Origin: Bacteroidota bacterium
GTDB lineage: Bacteria > Bacteroidota > Bacteroidia > Cytophagales > Cyclobacteriaceae
Direction of reading: 5' to 3'
Assembly (NCBI GenBank): GCA_027297025.1
Contig: JAPUIM010000524.1
Coordinates: forward strand, 1-13,200
Length of the DNA stretch: 13,200 nucleotides
The notes under the pieces were generated by a model. The model did no database searches. It worked only from the letters and a program-made list of their open reading frames with translations, and was not told the DNA's origin. The translations under genes were made by a program, and so were the position numbers. Shown here piece by piece: positions 7,772 to 13,200 of the stretch (the first letter of the stretch is position 1; each line of letters starts with the position of its first letter).

Positions 7772-9295
7772 ATGCACTATAAACTTCTTATTACAGCGGG
7801 TTTTTGTTTTTGTAGCATTTGGTTGCTTGGCCAGATCGAACAGCCTAGGCGATATGAAGCTTCTATAAAAGATGGAGAGGATTATTATACATTATTATCT
7901 GCCAATGAAAACGGGTTGGTGTTATTCCGAGAAACCAAAAAGTTAGACAGAAAGAAGGGTCACTTGTGGGAAATGATCAAATTGGATACTGCATTGAATG
8001 AAGAGTGGAAATACCTTCATTATATAAACATAACCTACCAGTTTTTGGGTTATGACTATAGTGATGATTATGTCTATTTATTATTTAAGCCGGGGGAATA
8101 TAATGTTGATGATTGGTGGGTGCTAAAAATCAATTTATTAACAAAAGAAGCCACTGAACATAATGTAAAAAGAATTGTCCCCATAAGCTTAAGGGATTTT
8201 TCAGTCTTTGAGAATATTGCGATTTTTGTAGGTCAGGTAAATTACAGGCCTGCTATTATCATCCATGACTTTGTCAATGAAAGAACCCGGGTATTACCAG
8301 GAATTTATGGAAACCAAACAGAAATTGTGGACGTCAAAACCGATCCCATCACTAATACTATTAACGTGATCCTTAATGAAAGAGGGTATGATAGGAATTT
8401 GACCTTTACCATAAAATCATACAACAAAAATGGAGAGTTGTTAAGAAAGACTCGTTTAAAACCCGACAAGGATATCAGTTTATTAGACGGTGTTTCCACA
8501 ACCTTGCCTTCGGGGATGCAATTTGTGGCTGGAACCTTTACACGTAAAAGATCAAAGTATTCGAGAGGCATGTTCATTGCCAGGTTGACTATTGATCAAG
8601 AAGAGGAAATCTCATATTATAATTATGCGGATTTTAAAAACTTTTTCAAATACATGAAGAAAAAAAGGGAAAACCGGGTAAAGAACAGGATCGCCAGAAG
8701 AAGAGAAAAGGGTAAAAAACTAAAATTCAACTACAAGGTGCTGATGCATAAAATTATCGAACGGGATGGTAATTTTATTGCAGTAGGGGAGGCCTATTAT
8801 CCCAGGTACTACAGCCAAAACTCTTCTCATCGTGGATTGTATAGTTATGGTCCCGGTTATAATCCATCCTATAGTAATTATAACTTCGATGGATTCAGAT
8901 ATACTCATGCGGTAATTTTAGGATTCGATAAGCAGGGAATAAAATTGTGGGACAATAGTTTTGAAATTAACGATGTAGTCAGTTATCAACTGGAGCAGTA
9001 TGTAAATATAAGTGTGGAAGAAGATAAGATTGTGTTATTGTATAACTACGACAATAACATTAAATCAAAAATCATTCAGGGCGACGAGGTGCTGGATGGC
9101 AAGGAAGATTACGATGTACGTCTGCAATTTGAAAAGGATCAACTAAAGAAAAACCTAGAAAATTTCGGAGGGTTGGAATATTGGTTCAACAAGAGTTTCT
9201 TTGCCTATGGTGTGCAGGAGATTCAAAATACTCTGGATGCAGATGTGGACTTGAACAGAGAAGTATTTTTTATCAACAAAATCACCTATAATTAG
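7772..9295 (+). CDS. Secreted protein of unknown family, tandem paralog 2
   Basis: A 507-residue protein, paralog of the preceding gene. It starts with a short signal peptide (LLITAGFCFCSIWLLG, 5-20); cleavage near Gln21 is likely, and no clear lipobox is present. Shared blocks: GTFTRKRSKYSRGMFIARL (254-272, matching GTFAYRASVHSQGFYIAKF in paralog 1), GEAYYP (339-344), FDGFRYTHAVILGFDKQG (372-389), LWDNSF (392-397), YWFNKSFFAYGVQ (470-482) and a closing REVFFINK. The middle segment (about 296-316) is strongly basic, at the position of the Lys/Glu-rich segment in paralog 1. Paralog 2 also has a Tyr/Ser/Asn-rich insert (about 349-371). Probably periplasmic or surface-exposed and beta-rich; biochemical role unknown. 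Last gene of the EVE-led cluster. Confidence 0.8.
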   Translation: MHYKLLITAGFCFCSIWLLGQIEQPRRYEASIKDGEDYYTLLSANENGLVLFRETKKLDRKKGHLWEMIKLDTALNEEWKYLHYINITYQFLGYDYSDDYVYLLFKPGEYNVDDWWVLKINLLTKEATEHNVKRIVPISLRDFSVFENIAIFVGQVNYRPAIIIHDFVNERTRVLPGIYGNQTEIVDVKTDPITNTINVILNERGYDRNLTFTIKSYNKNGELLRKTRLKPDKDISLLDGVSTTLPSGMQFVAGTFTRKRSKYSRGMFIARLTIDQEEEISYYNYADFKNFFKYMKKKRENRVKNRIARRREKGKKLKFNYKVLMHKIIERDGNFIAVGEAYYPRYYSQNSSHRGLYSYGPGYNPSYSNYNFDGFRYTHAVILGFDKQGIKLWDNSFEINDVVSYQLEQYVNISVEEDKIVLLYNYDNNIKSKIIQGDEVLDGKEDYDVRLQFEKDQLKKNLENFGGLEYWFNKSFFAYGVQEIQNTLDADVDLNREVFFINKITYN

Positions 9296-9308
9296 CCGGC
9301 CTTTTCAA

Positions 9309-9336
9309 TTTTTAAGCAATCATTTAGGCTTAAAAA
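9309..9336. terminator. Weak A/T-rich hairpin after paralog 2
   Basis: TTTTTAAGC and GCTTAAAAA form a perfect 9-bp stem around a 10-base loop, 13 bases after the stop at 9295. The stem has only two G-C pairs, so intrinsic termination would be weak. The placement between two transcription units and the flanking A/T runs make a (possibly bidirectional) terminator reasonable. I see no PyrR-type attenuator structure in it. Confidence 0.3.
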
Positions 9337-9355
9337 ATATTCAAACTCTTTTACC

Positions 9356-9363
9356 TATATTTG
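9356..9363 (+). promoter_or_regulatory. Candidate -7 element for pyrR-pyrB
   Basis: TATATTTG exactly matches TAnnTTTG, 13 bases before the pyrR ATG. Transcription would start about 7 bases before the ATG, giving an almost leaderless mRNA. No -33 TTTG is seen at the 19-base spacing (the four bases there are AAAA), so the call is tentative. Confidence 0.35.
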
Positions 9364-9376
9364 GGGCATAATTGCT

Positions 9377-9919
9377 ATGCAAAAGAGATTAATACTGGAT
9401 AGTCGTTTGCTTGAAATAACCATCAGTCGTCTTTGCCAGCAATTAATTGAAAACCACGGAGATTTTAGCGATTCGGTCATTTTGGGACTCCAGCCCCGCG
9501 GAGTTTTATTAGCAGAAAGGATTAAATTAAATTTAGAATCTACCCTGGGGAGGGCCATAGATCTGGGTTACCTCGACACCACCTTTCACCGAGATGATTT
9601 CCGTCGAAGAGAAGTTCCAAAAAAAGCTAATCAAACCAAAATTCATTTCCTGATAGAGGACAAAAATGTGGTGTTGGTCGATGATGTATTATTTACCGGC
9701 CGATCCATCCGGTCGGCCTTGGATGCCATTTTAGCCTTTGGAAGACCCAGAAAGGTGGAATTGTTGGTATTAGTTGATAGAAAGTACAGCCGACATCTTC
9801 CCATAGAGCCTAATTATGTGGGTAAATCAGTCGATACCATGGATTCTCAAATGGTTTTAGTAGAATGGGAAGGAAAGGAAGCAAAAAACAATCGTATATG
9901 GCTAATAAACAAGGAATAG
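9377..9919 (+). CDS. pyrR: PyrR-type uracil phosphoribosyltransferase / pyr regulator
   Basis: A 180-residue type I phosphoribosyltransferase. PyrR converts uracil and PRPP to UMP, and in Firmicutes also binds pyr mRNA to promote attenuation. Visible: LGLQPRGVLLAERI (36-49), the segment around GYLDTTFHRDDFRRR (64-78), and the PRPP-binding motif VVLVDDVLFTGRS (98-110). The C-terminal part contains VDRKYSRHLPI (133-143) and YVGKS (147-151), matching the family but differing from B. subtilis VDRGHRELPI, a segment of the RNA-binding face, including one extra residue. The length equals the Firmicutes protein. It stands 3 bases before pyrB, so the two form an operon. The upstream gap shows no PyrR-binding hairpin or attenuator, so its regulatory role here, if any, need not be attenuation. 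Confidence 0.9.
   Translation: MQKRLILDSRLLEITISRLCQQLIENHGDFSDSVILGLQPRGVLLAERIKLNLESTLGRAIDLGYLDTTFHRDDFRRREVPKKANQTKIHFLIEDKNVVLVDDVLFTGRSIRSALDAILAFGRPRKVELLVLVDRKYSRHLPIEPNYVGKSVDTMDSQMVLVEWEGKEAKNNRIWLINKE
9911..9915 (+). promoter_or_regulatory. Shine-Dalgarno-like AAGGA before pyrB
   Basis: AAGGA overlaps the last codons of pyrR and lies 7 bases before the pyrB ATG, a normal spacing. It supports the start at 9923 and coupled translation of pyrB with pyrR. Confidence 0.35.
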
Positions 9920-9922
9920 AAG

Positions 9923-10852
9923 ATGCAATCCCTAAGCAGTAAAAACCTTTTAGGTATTAAAGAACTTCACCGAAAGGATTTGGAATTGATCTTTGAAACT
10001 GCTGACTCGTTTAAAGAGGTAATCAATCGACCCATCAAGAAAGTACCTTCTCTTCGAGATATTACAATAGCCAATGTGTTTTTTGAAAATTCCACCCGAA
10101 CCCGTCTTTCTTTTGAATTGGCAGAAAAAAGATTGTCTGCGGATGTTATAAATTTTTCTTCATCATCCAGCTCTGTCAAAAAAGGCGAGACCTTACTGGA
10201 TACAGTCAACAATATCCTGGCTATGAAAGTAGACATGGTGGTGATAAGGCATCCTAGCCCCGGGGCCCCCCATTTTCTAGCCAAGCATGTGAACGCCAAT
10301 ATTGTCAATGCTGGCGACGGTACCCATGAGCATCCAACCCAGGCATTATTGGACAGTTATTCAATTAGGGAAAAACATGGTGCACTTGAAGGCATAAAAG
10401 TTGCCATTATAGGTGACATCCTTCATTCCAGGGTCGCGCTTTCCAATATTTTTGCGCTTCAAAAATTAGGATCACAGGTCATGGTTTGCGGCCCCAATAC
10501 CCTACTGCCAAAATACATTAGAGAATTGGGAGTACAGGTTGAATTGGACATTAGAAAAGCGCTTGAGTGGTGTGATGTGGCCAATGTATTACGCATACAA
10601 TTGGAAAGACAAAAAATAAAATACTTCCCTTCAATACGTGAATATACGCTGTATTATGGCATCAATAAAAAACTATTAGACTCACTCAATAAAGAAATCA
10701 CCATTATGCATCCTGGTCCTATCAATCGAGGGGTAGAACTTAGTAGTGATGTGGCCGATTCAGAACACGCAATCATTATGGATCAAGTAGAGAATGGAGT
10801 AGCCATTCGAATGGCGGTTTTGTATCTGTTAGCGGGAGATCCCCAAGCCTAA
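9923..10852 (+). CDS. pyrB: Aspartate carbamoyltransferase, catalytic chain
   Basis: Condenses carbamoyl phosphate with L-aspartate to N-carbamoyl-L-aspartate, the committed step of de novo pyrimidine synthesis, in the cytoplasm. The 309-residue length is normal for the catalytic chain. The carbamoyl phosphate domain shows FENSTRTRLSFE (54-65, with STRTR at 57-61), the Ser-rich 80s loop followed by VKKGET (85-90), RHPSPGAPH (109-117) and HPTQALLD (137-144). The aspartate domain shows GDILHSRVALSN (164-175) and HPGPINRGVELSS (263-275). No pyrI regulatory-chain gene follows, so it likely works without a PyrI partner unless one lies elsewhere; other pyrimidine genes are not adjacent. It is coupled to pyrR, 3 bases upstream, and followed by a 124-base gap with a new promoter for the next gene. 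Confidence 0.96.
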   Translation: MQSLSSKNLLGIKELHRKDLELIFETADSFKEVINRPIKKVPSLRDITIANVFFENSTRTRLSFELAEKRLSADVINFSSSSSSVKKGETLLDTVNNILAMKVDMVVIRHPSPGAPHFLAKHVNANIVNAGDGTHEHPTQALLDSYSIREKHGALEGIKVAIIGDILHSRVALSNIFALQKLGSQVMVCGPNTLLPKYIRELGVQVELDIRKALEWCDVANVLRIQLERQKIKYFPSIREYTLYYGINKKLLDSLNKEITIMHPGPINRGVELSSDVADSEHAIIMDQVENGVAIRMAVLYLLAGDPQA

Positions 10853-10913
10853 TCCTTCAGTATATAGTGACAATTCAACCTCATTATTTTACATTTCGAT
10901 ATCCTTAACGGTA

Positions 10914-10944
10914 TTTCAGATCAGCAAGTAAATTAGTAATTTTG
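10914..10944 (+). promoter_or_regulatory. Bacteroidota-type promoter for the cystathionine beta-synthase gene
   Basis: TTTC (10914-10917, one mismatch to the -33 TTTG) is followed after exactly 19 bases by TAATTTTG (10937-10944), a full match to TAnnTTTG. This is the best promoter in the window. The predicted transcript start is about 25-30 bases before the ATG at 10977. A weak AGGA (10969-10972) precedes the start codon. The rest of the 124-base gap after pyrB shows no other signal that I can recognise. Confidence 0.5.
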
Positions 10945-10976
10945 CATTTTGAGAAACACATTAACCTTAGGAAAAT

Positions 10977-12350
10977 ATGTATTACAAATCTATAATCGAA
11001 ACCATTGGAAACACCCCACTGGTGAGATTGAATAAAGTAACTAAGGGAATAGAGGGTACGGTCTTAACTAAATTGGAGTATTTCAATCCGGGTAATTCCA
11101 TGAAGGACCGTGTTGCTTTGAGAATGATTGAAGATGCGGAGCAAAAAGGTTGGATTAAACCGGGGGGAACAATAATTGAAGGCACCTCTGGGAATACAGG
11201 TATGGGATTGGCACTAGTGGCTATTGCCAAGGGATATAAATGTATCTTCACCTTAAACGACAAACAATCGAAAGAAAAGATAGACATACTAAGGGCTATG
11301 GGTGCTGAAGTGATTGTTTGTCCCACCAATGTTCCTCCCGAAGATCCTAGGTCTTATTATTCAGTTGCTAAAAAGCTCAATAGTGAAATACCTAACTCCT
11401 TTTATCCCAATCAATACGACAACATGTCCAATTCCGATGCCCATTATAATACTACTGGTCCTGAAATATGGGAACAAACGGAAGGCAAGATAACTCATTG
11501 GGCAGCCGGAGTTGGCACCGGTGGATCGATGTGCGGTACGTCCAGGTATTTAAAGGAACAAAATCCCACTATTATCACCGTAGGCATTGATAGTTATGGC
11601 TCGGTTTTCAAGAAGTACAAGGAAACTGGAATATTTGATGAAAACGAAATTCATCCTTATATGACAGAGGGGATTGGTGAAGACATTTTGCCTAAAAATG
11701 TAGATTTCGATTTAATAGATCTTTTCGTCAAAGTTACCGATAAAGATGGTGCCATTATGGCTAGACGACTGGCTCGAGAAGAAGGTTTATTTGTAGGATG
11801 GTCTTGCGGTTCGGCGGTTTTCGGAGCCTTGGAATACGCTCGAGAAAACCTTAAAAAAGATGATATCATGGTGATCATTCTACCTGATCACGGTACACGA
11901 TATTTAGCTAAAATCTATAACGATGATTGGATGAGTGATCATGGTTTTTTGGAAGAAAGAAGATTTGCCACTGCCAGAGATATTATTACCCATAAAGCAG
12001 GGAATGGCTCACTTTATTCCATCCCCAAAGATATGGCAGTAGAGGAGGCCATTAAAATAATGAACAAGCAGGGAATTTCACAAATCCCGGTGGTTGATCA
12101 GGAAGATTTCGTAGGTAGCCTAATCGATTCGCATGTACTGAACAAGCTTATTGACAATCCTGAATTAAAACAACGTCCTGTATCTGAAGTGATGGATGAA
12201 TCTTTCCAGTTCGTAGGCCTGGACAACACCATAGATGTGCTTTCATCTTTGATTGACAGCCATCATAAAGCCCTATTGGTTCGGGATGAGCAAGACAGGG
12301 TGCACATCATCACCCAACACGACCTGCTAATGGCCATGAGCGAAAGCTAG
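10977..12350 (+). CDS. Cystathionine beta-synthase with C-terminal CBS domain pair
   Basis: PLP-dependent enzyme condensing serine (or an activated serine) with homocysteine to give cystathionine; cysteine synthase activity is the main alternative. The fold-type II catalytic domain (about 1-325) shows the PLP lysine K43 in NSMKDR, the substrate loop GTSGNTG (69-75), the phosphate-binding loop GVGTGGS (178-184) and EGIGEDILP (231-239). The last of these, with IPNSFYPNQY (138-147) and ILPDHGTRYL (301-310), follows the human CBS pattern more than that of CysK. There is no N-terminal heme-binding extension, as in other bacterial forms. Two CBS motifs fill about 333-457 (for example GISQIPVVD at 366-374), and may bind an adenosyl ligand such as S-adenosylmethionine, as in animal CBS (inference). 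Length 457. It has its own promoter and converges with the minus-strand membrane gene, 20 bases between stops. Confidence 0.88.
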   Translation: MYYKSIIETIGNTPLVRLNKVTKGIEGTVLTKLEYFNPGNSMKDRVALRMIEDAEQKGWIKPGGTIIEGTSGNTGMGLALVAIAKGYKCIFTLNDKQSKEKIDILRAMGAEVIVCPTNVPPEDPRSYYSVAKKLNSEIPNSFYPNQYDNMSNSDAHYNTTGPEIWEQTEGKITHWAAGVGTGGSMCGTSRYLKEQNPTIITVGIDSYGSVFKKYKETGIFDENEIHPYMTEGIGEDILPKNVDFDLIDLFVKVTDKDGAIMARRLAREEGLFVGWSCGSAVFGALEYARENLKKDDIMVIILPDHGTRYLAKIYNDDWMSDHGFLEERRFATARDIITHKAGNGSLYSIPKDMAVEEAIKIMNKQGISQIPVVDQEDFVGSLIDSHVLNKLIDNPELKQRPVSEVMDESFQFVGLDNTIDVLSSLIDSHHKALLVRDEQDRVHIITQHDLLMAMSES

Positions 12351-12370
12351 TTTACCCCTATTATATTGGC

Positions 12371-12733
12371 TTAAGTAGAACCTGCATCTGATGTATCTTT
12401 GTCTTCCTGCTTAGTCATGCATCTGGATCTGAACGAATGCCTGAATTTTTCCCTTTCCTGGGGCGCCATCTTTTCCCACTTTTCCTCAAACCGTTTTCTC
12501 CATCGATGGTGGTTAGAGTGAAATACGGAACCCCGGCCTCTTCCCCATCCCCCAAATAGGATCTTGGCCAGAATTAATAAACCAATTGCTTGGATCATGG
12601 TGATTGTTGGTCCGGTGAATAGTTCAGGAATTAACCAATTCCATAGGTACATGATGATTGCACTAAATATTAAAGTGCCCGCAATCACCATTAAAACAAA
12701 CTTTGTAATTCGATAAAACGCAAATGATCTCAT
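12371..12733 (-). CDS. Small two-helix membrane protein with charged tail, next to an ECF sigma gene
   Basis: A 120-residue protein of no named family that I can give. A short N-terminus is followed by two probable transmembrane helices (about 11-31 and 43-61) joined by a NWLIPELFTGP loop, then GGWGRGRGS and a soluble, strongly charged tail (about 70-120) with WRKRFEEKWEKMAPQEREKF and a single Cys. I chose the ATG at 12733, 10 bases after the sigma stop. A longer frame exists from a TTG at 12766, but it overlaps the sigma gene by 23 bases and adds only 11 unremarkable residues. Its position directly downstream of the sigma gene suggests cotranscription and possibly a role as a membrane partner or anti-sigma factor. 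It lacks the zinc-binding HxxxCxxC motif of ZAS anti-sigma factors, so that role is a guess. Confidence 0.75.
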   Translation of the reverse strand: MRSFAFYRITKFVLMVIAGTLIFSAIIMYLWNWLIPELFTGPTITMIQAIGLLILAKILFGGWGRGRGSVFHSNHHRWRKRFEEKWEKMAPQEREKFRHSFRSRCMTKQEDKDTSDAGST

Positions 12734-12743
12734 GTTTTTAAAA

Positions 12744-13200
12744 TTATAGGTCTTTGTAAAAATCAATTAATTTTTCCCTTAAATAAATTACCGCATACCT
12801 TTTTCGTGAAATTAAAGTATTCACTGGTACCTCTGTGAGCCTGGTGATTTCCTTAAAGCTTTTGTTTTCAAATTCATGAAAAATAAAAACCTCTTTCTGC
12901 TCAATGGGCAACTCCTCCAATGCTTCCTCCAAAGCGTCCCAGATCAACGATCTTGTGTACCGTTCATCCGGGTTTTGTGAAAGGTCGGGAAGAAGGTCAT
13001 ACAGTGAATAGTTTTCATCCGTTTCCGGATTCTCCTGTTCCAGGTAGGAAAAGGCAACAGGTTTTTTCTTTCTATACCAATCAATGATCTTGTTGCGGGC
13101 CACCGTGAAGAGCCAGTTGGTTATTTGATCAAGTGATTCCAGGGCTTGGATCCCGGCTGTTAATTGATAAAATACGTCTTGAAGAATATCTTCGGCATCT
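12744..13200 (-). CDS. ECF-type RNA polymerase sigma factor (5' partial)
   Basis: Sigma-70 family regulator that directs RNA polymerase to a specific promoter set. The frame is open from its stop at 12744 past the window edge, giving about 151 visible residues; the GTG at 13103 is an internal codon (LFTVARNKIIDWYRKKKP), not the start. The visible N-terminal part is the end of sigma region 2 (DAEDILQDVF and then TNWLFTVARNKIIDW). After a linker rich in Asp, Glu and Asn comes region 4 with ALEELPIEQKEVFIF and FKEITRLTEVPVNTLISRKR, the helix-turn-helix that reads the -35 region, and then YLREKLIDFYKDL. Missing are region 1.2 and the start of region 2. It is followed 10 bases later by the small membrane protein gene. 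Target genes are unknown. Confidence 0.92.
   Translation of the reverse strand, partial: DAEDILQDVFYQLTAGIQALESLDQITNWLFTVARNKIIDWYRKKKPVAFSYLEQENPETDENYSLYDLLPDLSQNPDERYTRSLIWDALEEALEELPIEQKEVFIFHEFENKSFKEITRLTEVPVNTLISRKRYAVIYLREKLIDFYKDL

Noticed and set aside
9296..9376. A PyrR-dependent attenuator or riboswitch before pyrR
   Set aside because: The only structure seen is a weak A/T hairpin next to the upstream stop, before the candidate promoter box; no PyrR-binding loop consensus is apparent.
9967..10308. A 113-codon minus-strand frame opposite pyrB, and similar frames opposite the CBS gene (10982-11329, 11657-11878)
   Set aside because: Antisense shadows of clearly identified enzymes, with no independent signals.
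10853..10976. Intrinsic terminator after pyrB
   Set aside because: I looked for a stem followed by a T run and found only partial, mismatched repeats near 10900-10915.
12734..12766. Longer start (TTG at 12766) for the small membrane protein
   Set aside because: It would overlap the sigma gene by 23 bases and adds residues without family character; the ATG at 12733 fits better.
12744..13103. Start of the sigma factor at the GTG at 13103
   Set aside because: The frame stays open upstream to the window edge and encodes conserved sigma region 2 sequence, so the GTG is internal.

Overview
The window looks like a chromosomal stretch from a member of the Bacteroidota, probably near the Cytophagales (inference). 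The DNA is A+T-leaning. Most starts lack a Shine-Dalgarno sequence. Several intergenic gaps carry a TAnnTTTG box, the Bacteroidota -7 element. The set of families also fits: PolX/PHP, SixA, a non-heme CBS, PyrR with PyrB, a tandem pair of secreted proteins of unknown family, and an ECF sigma factor beside a small membrane protein. I see no tRNA, rRNA, IS element, phage gene or CRISPR array. No gene-free gap exceeds about 125 bases.

Layout. Bases 1-108 hold the last 35 codons of an unidentified plus-strand gene, followed by hslU (120-1508), the unfoldase of the HslUV protease. Two minus-strand genes converge on it: a GH13 amylosucrase-type enzyme (1517-3466, TTG start), and upstream of that a long reading frame (3497-5740, GTG start) fusing a PolX-like DNA repair protein to a complete SixA-type histidine phosphatase. 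Divergent from this pair, a plus-strand cluster runs from 5849 to 9295: an EVE-domain protein, then two tandem paralogous secreted proteins of about 500 residues. Next comes pyrR-pyrB (9377-10852), the first committed step of pyrimidine synthesis plus its regulator or salvage enzyme. A separately promoted cystathionine beta-synthase follows (10977-12350). At the right edge, on the minus strand, an ECF sigma factor (cut by the window end) is followed 10 bases later by a two-helix membrane protein.

Most of the window is housekeeping: proteolysis, pyrimidine and sulfur amino acid metabolism. The features most worth a second look are four. (1) The PolX-SixA fusion has a linker that resembles a former intergenic spacer. 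(2) The PolX palm domain of the same protein has lost two of three catalytic aspartates while its PHP nuclease site is intact. (3) The amylosucrase has a proline where the Neisseria enzyme has Arg226. (4) The EVE gene directly abuts the first of the duplicated secreted proteins. I found no convincing wholly new multi-gene system; the nearest candidates are the fusion protein and the duplicated secreted pair.
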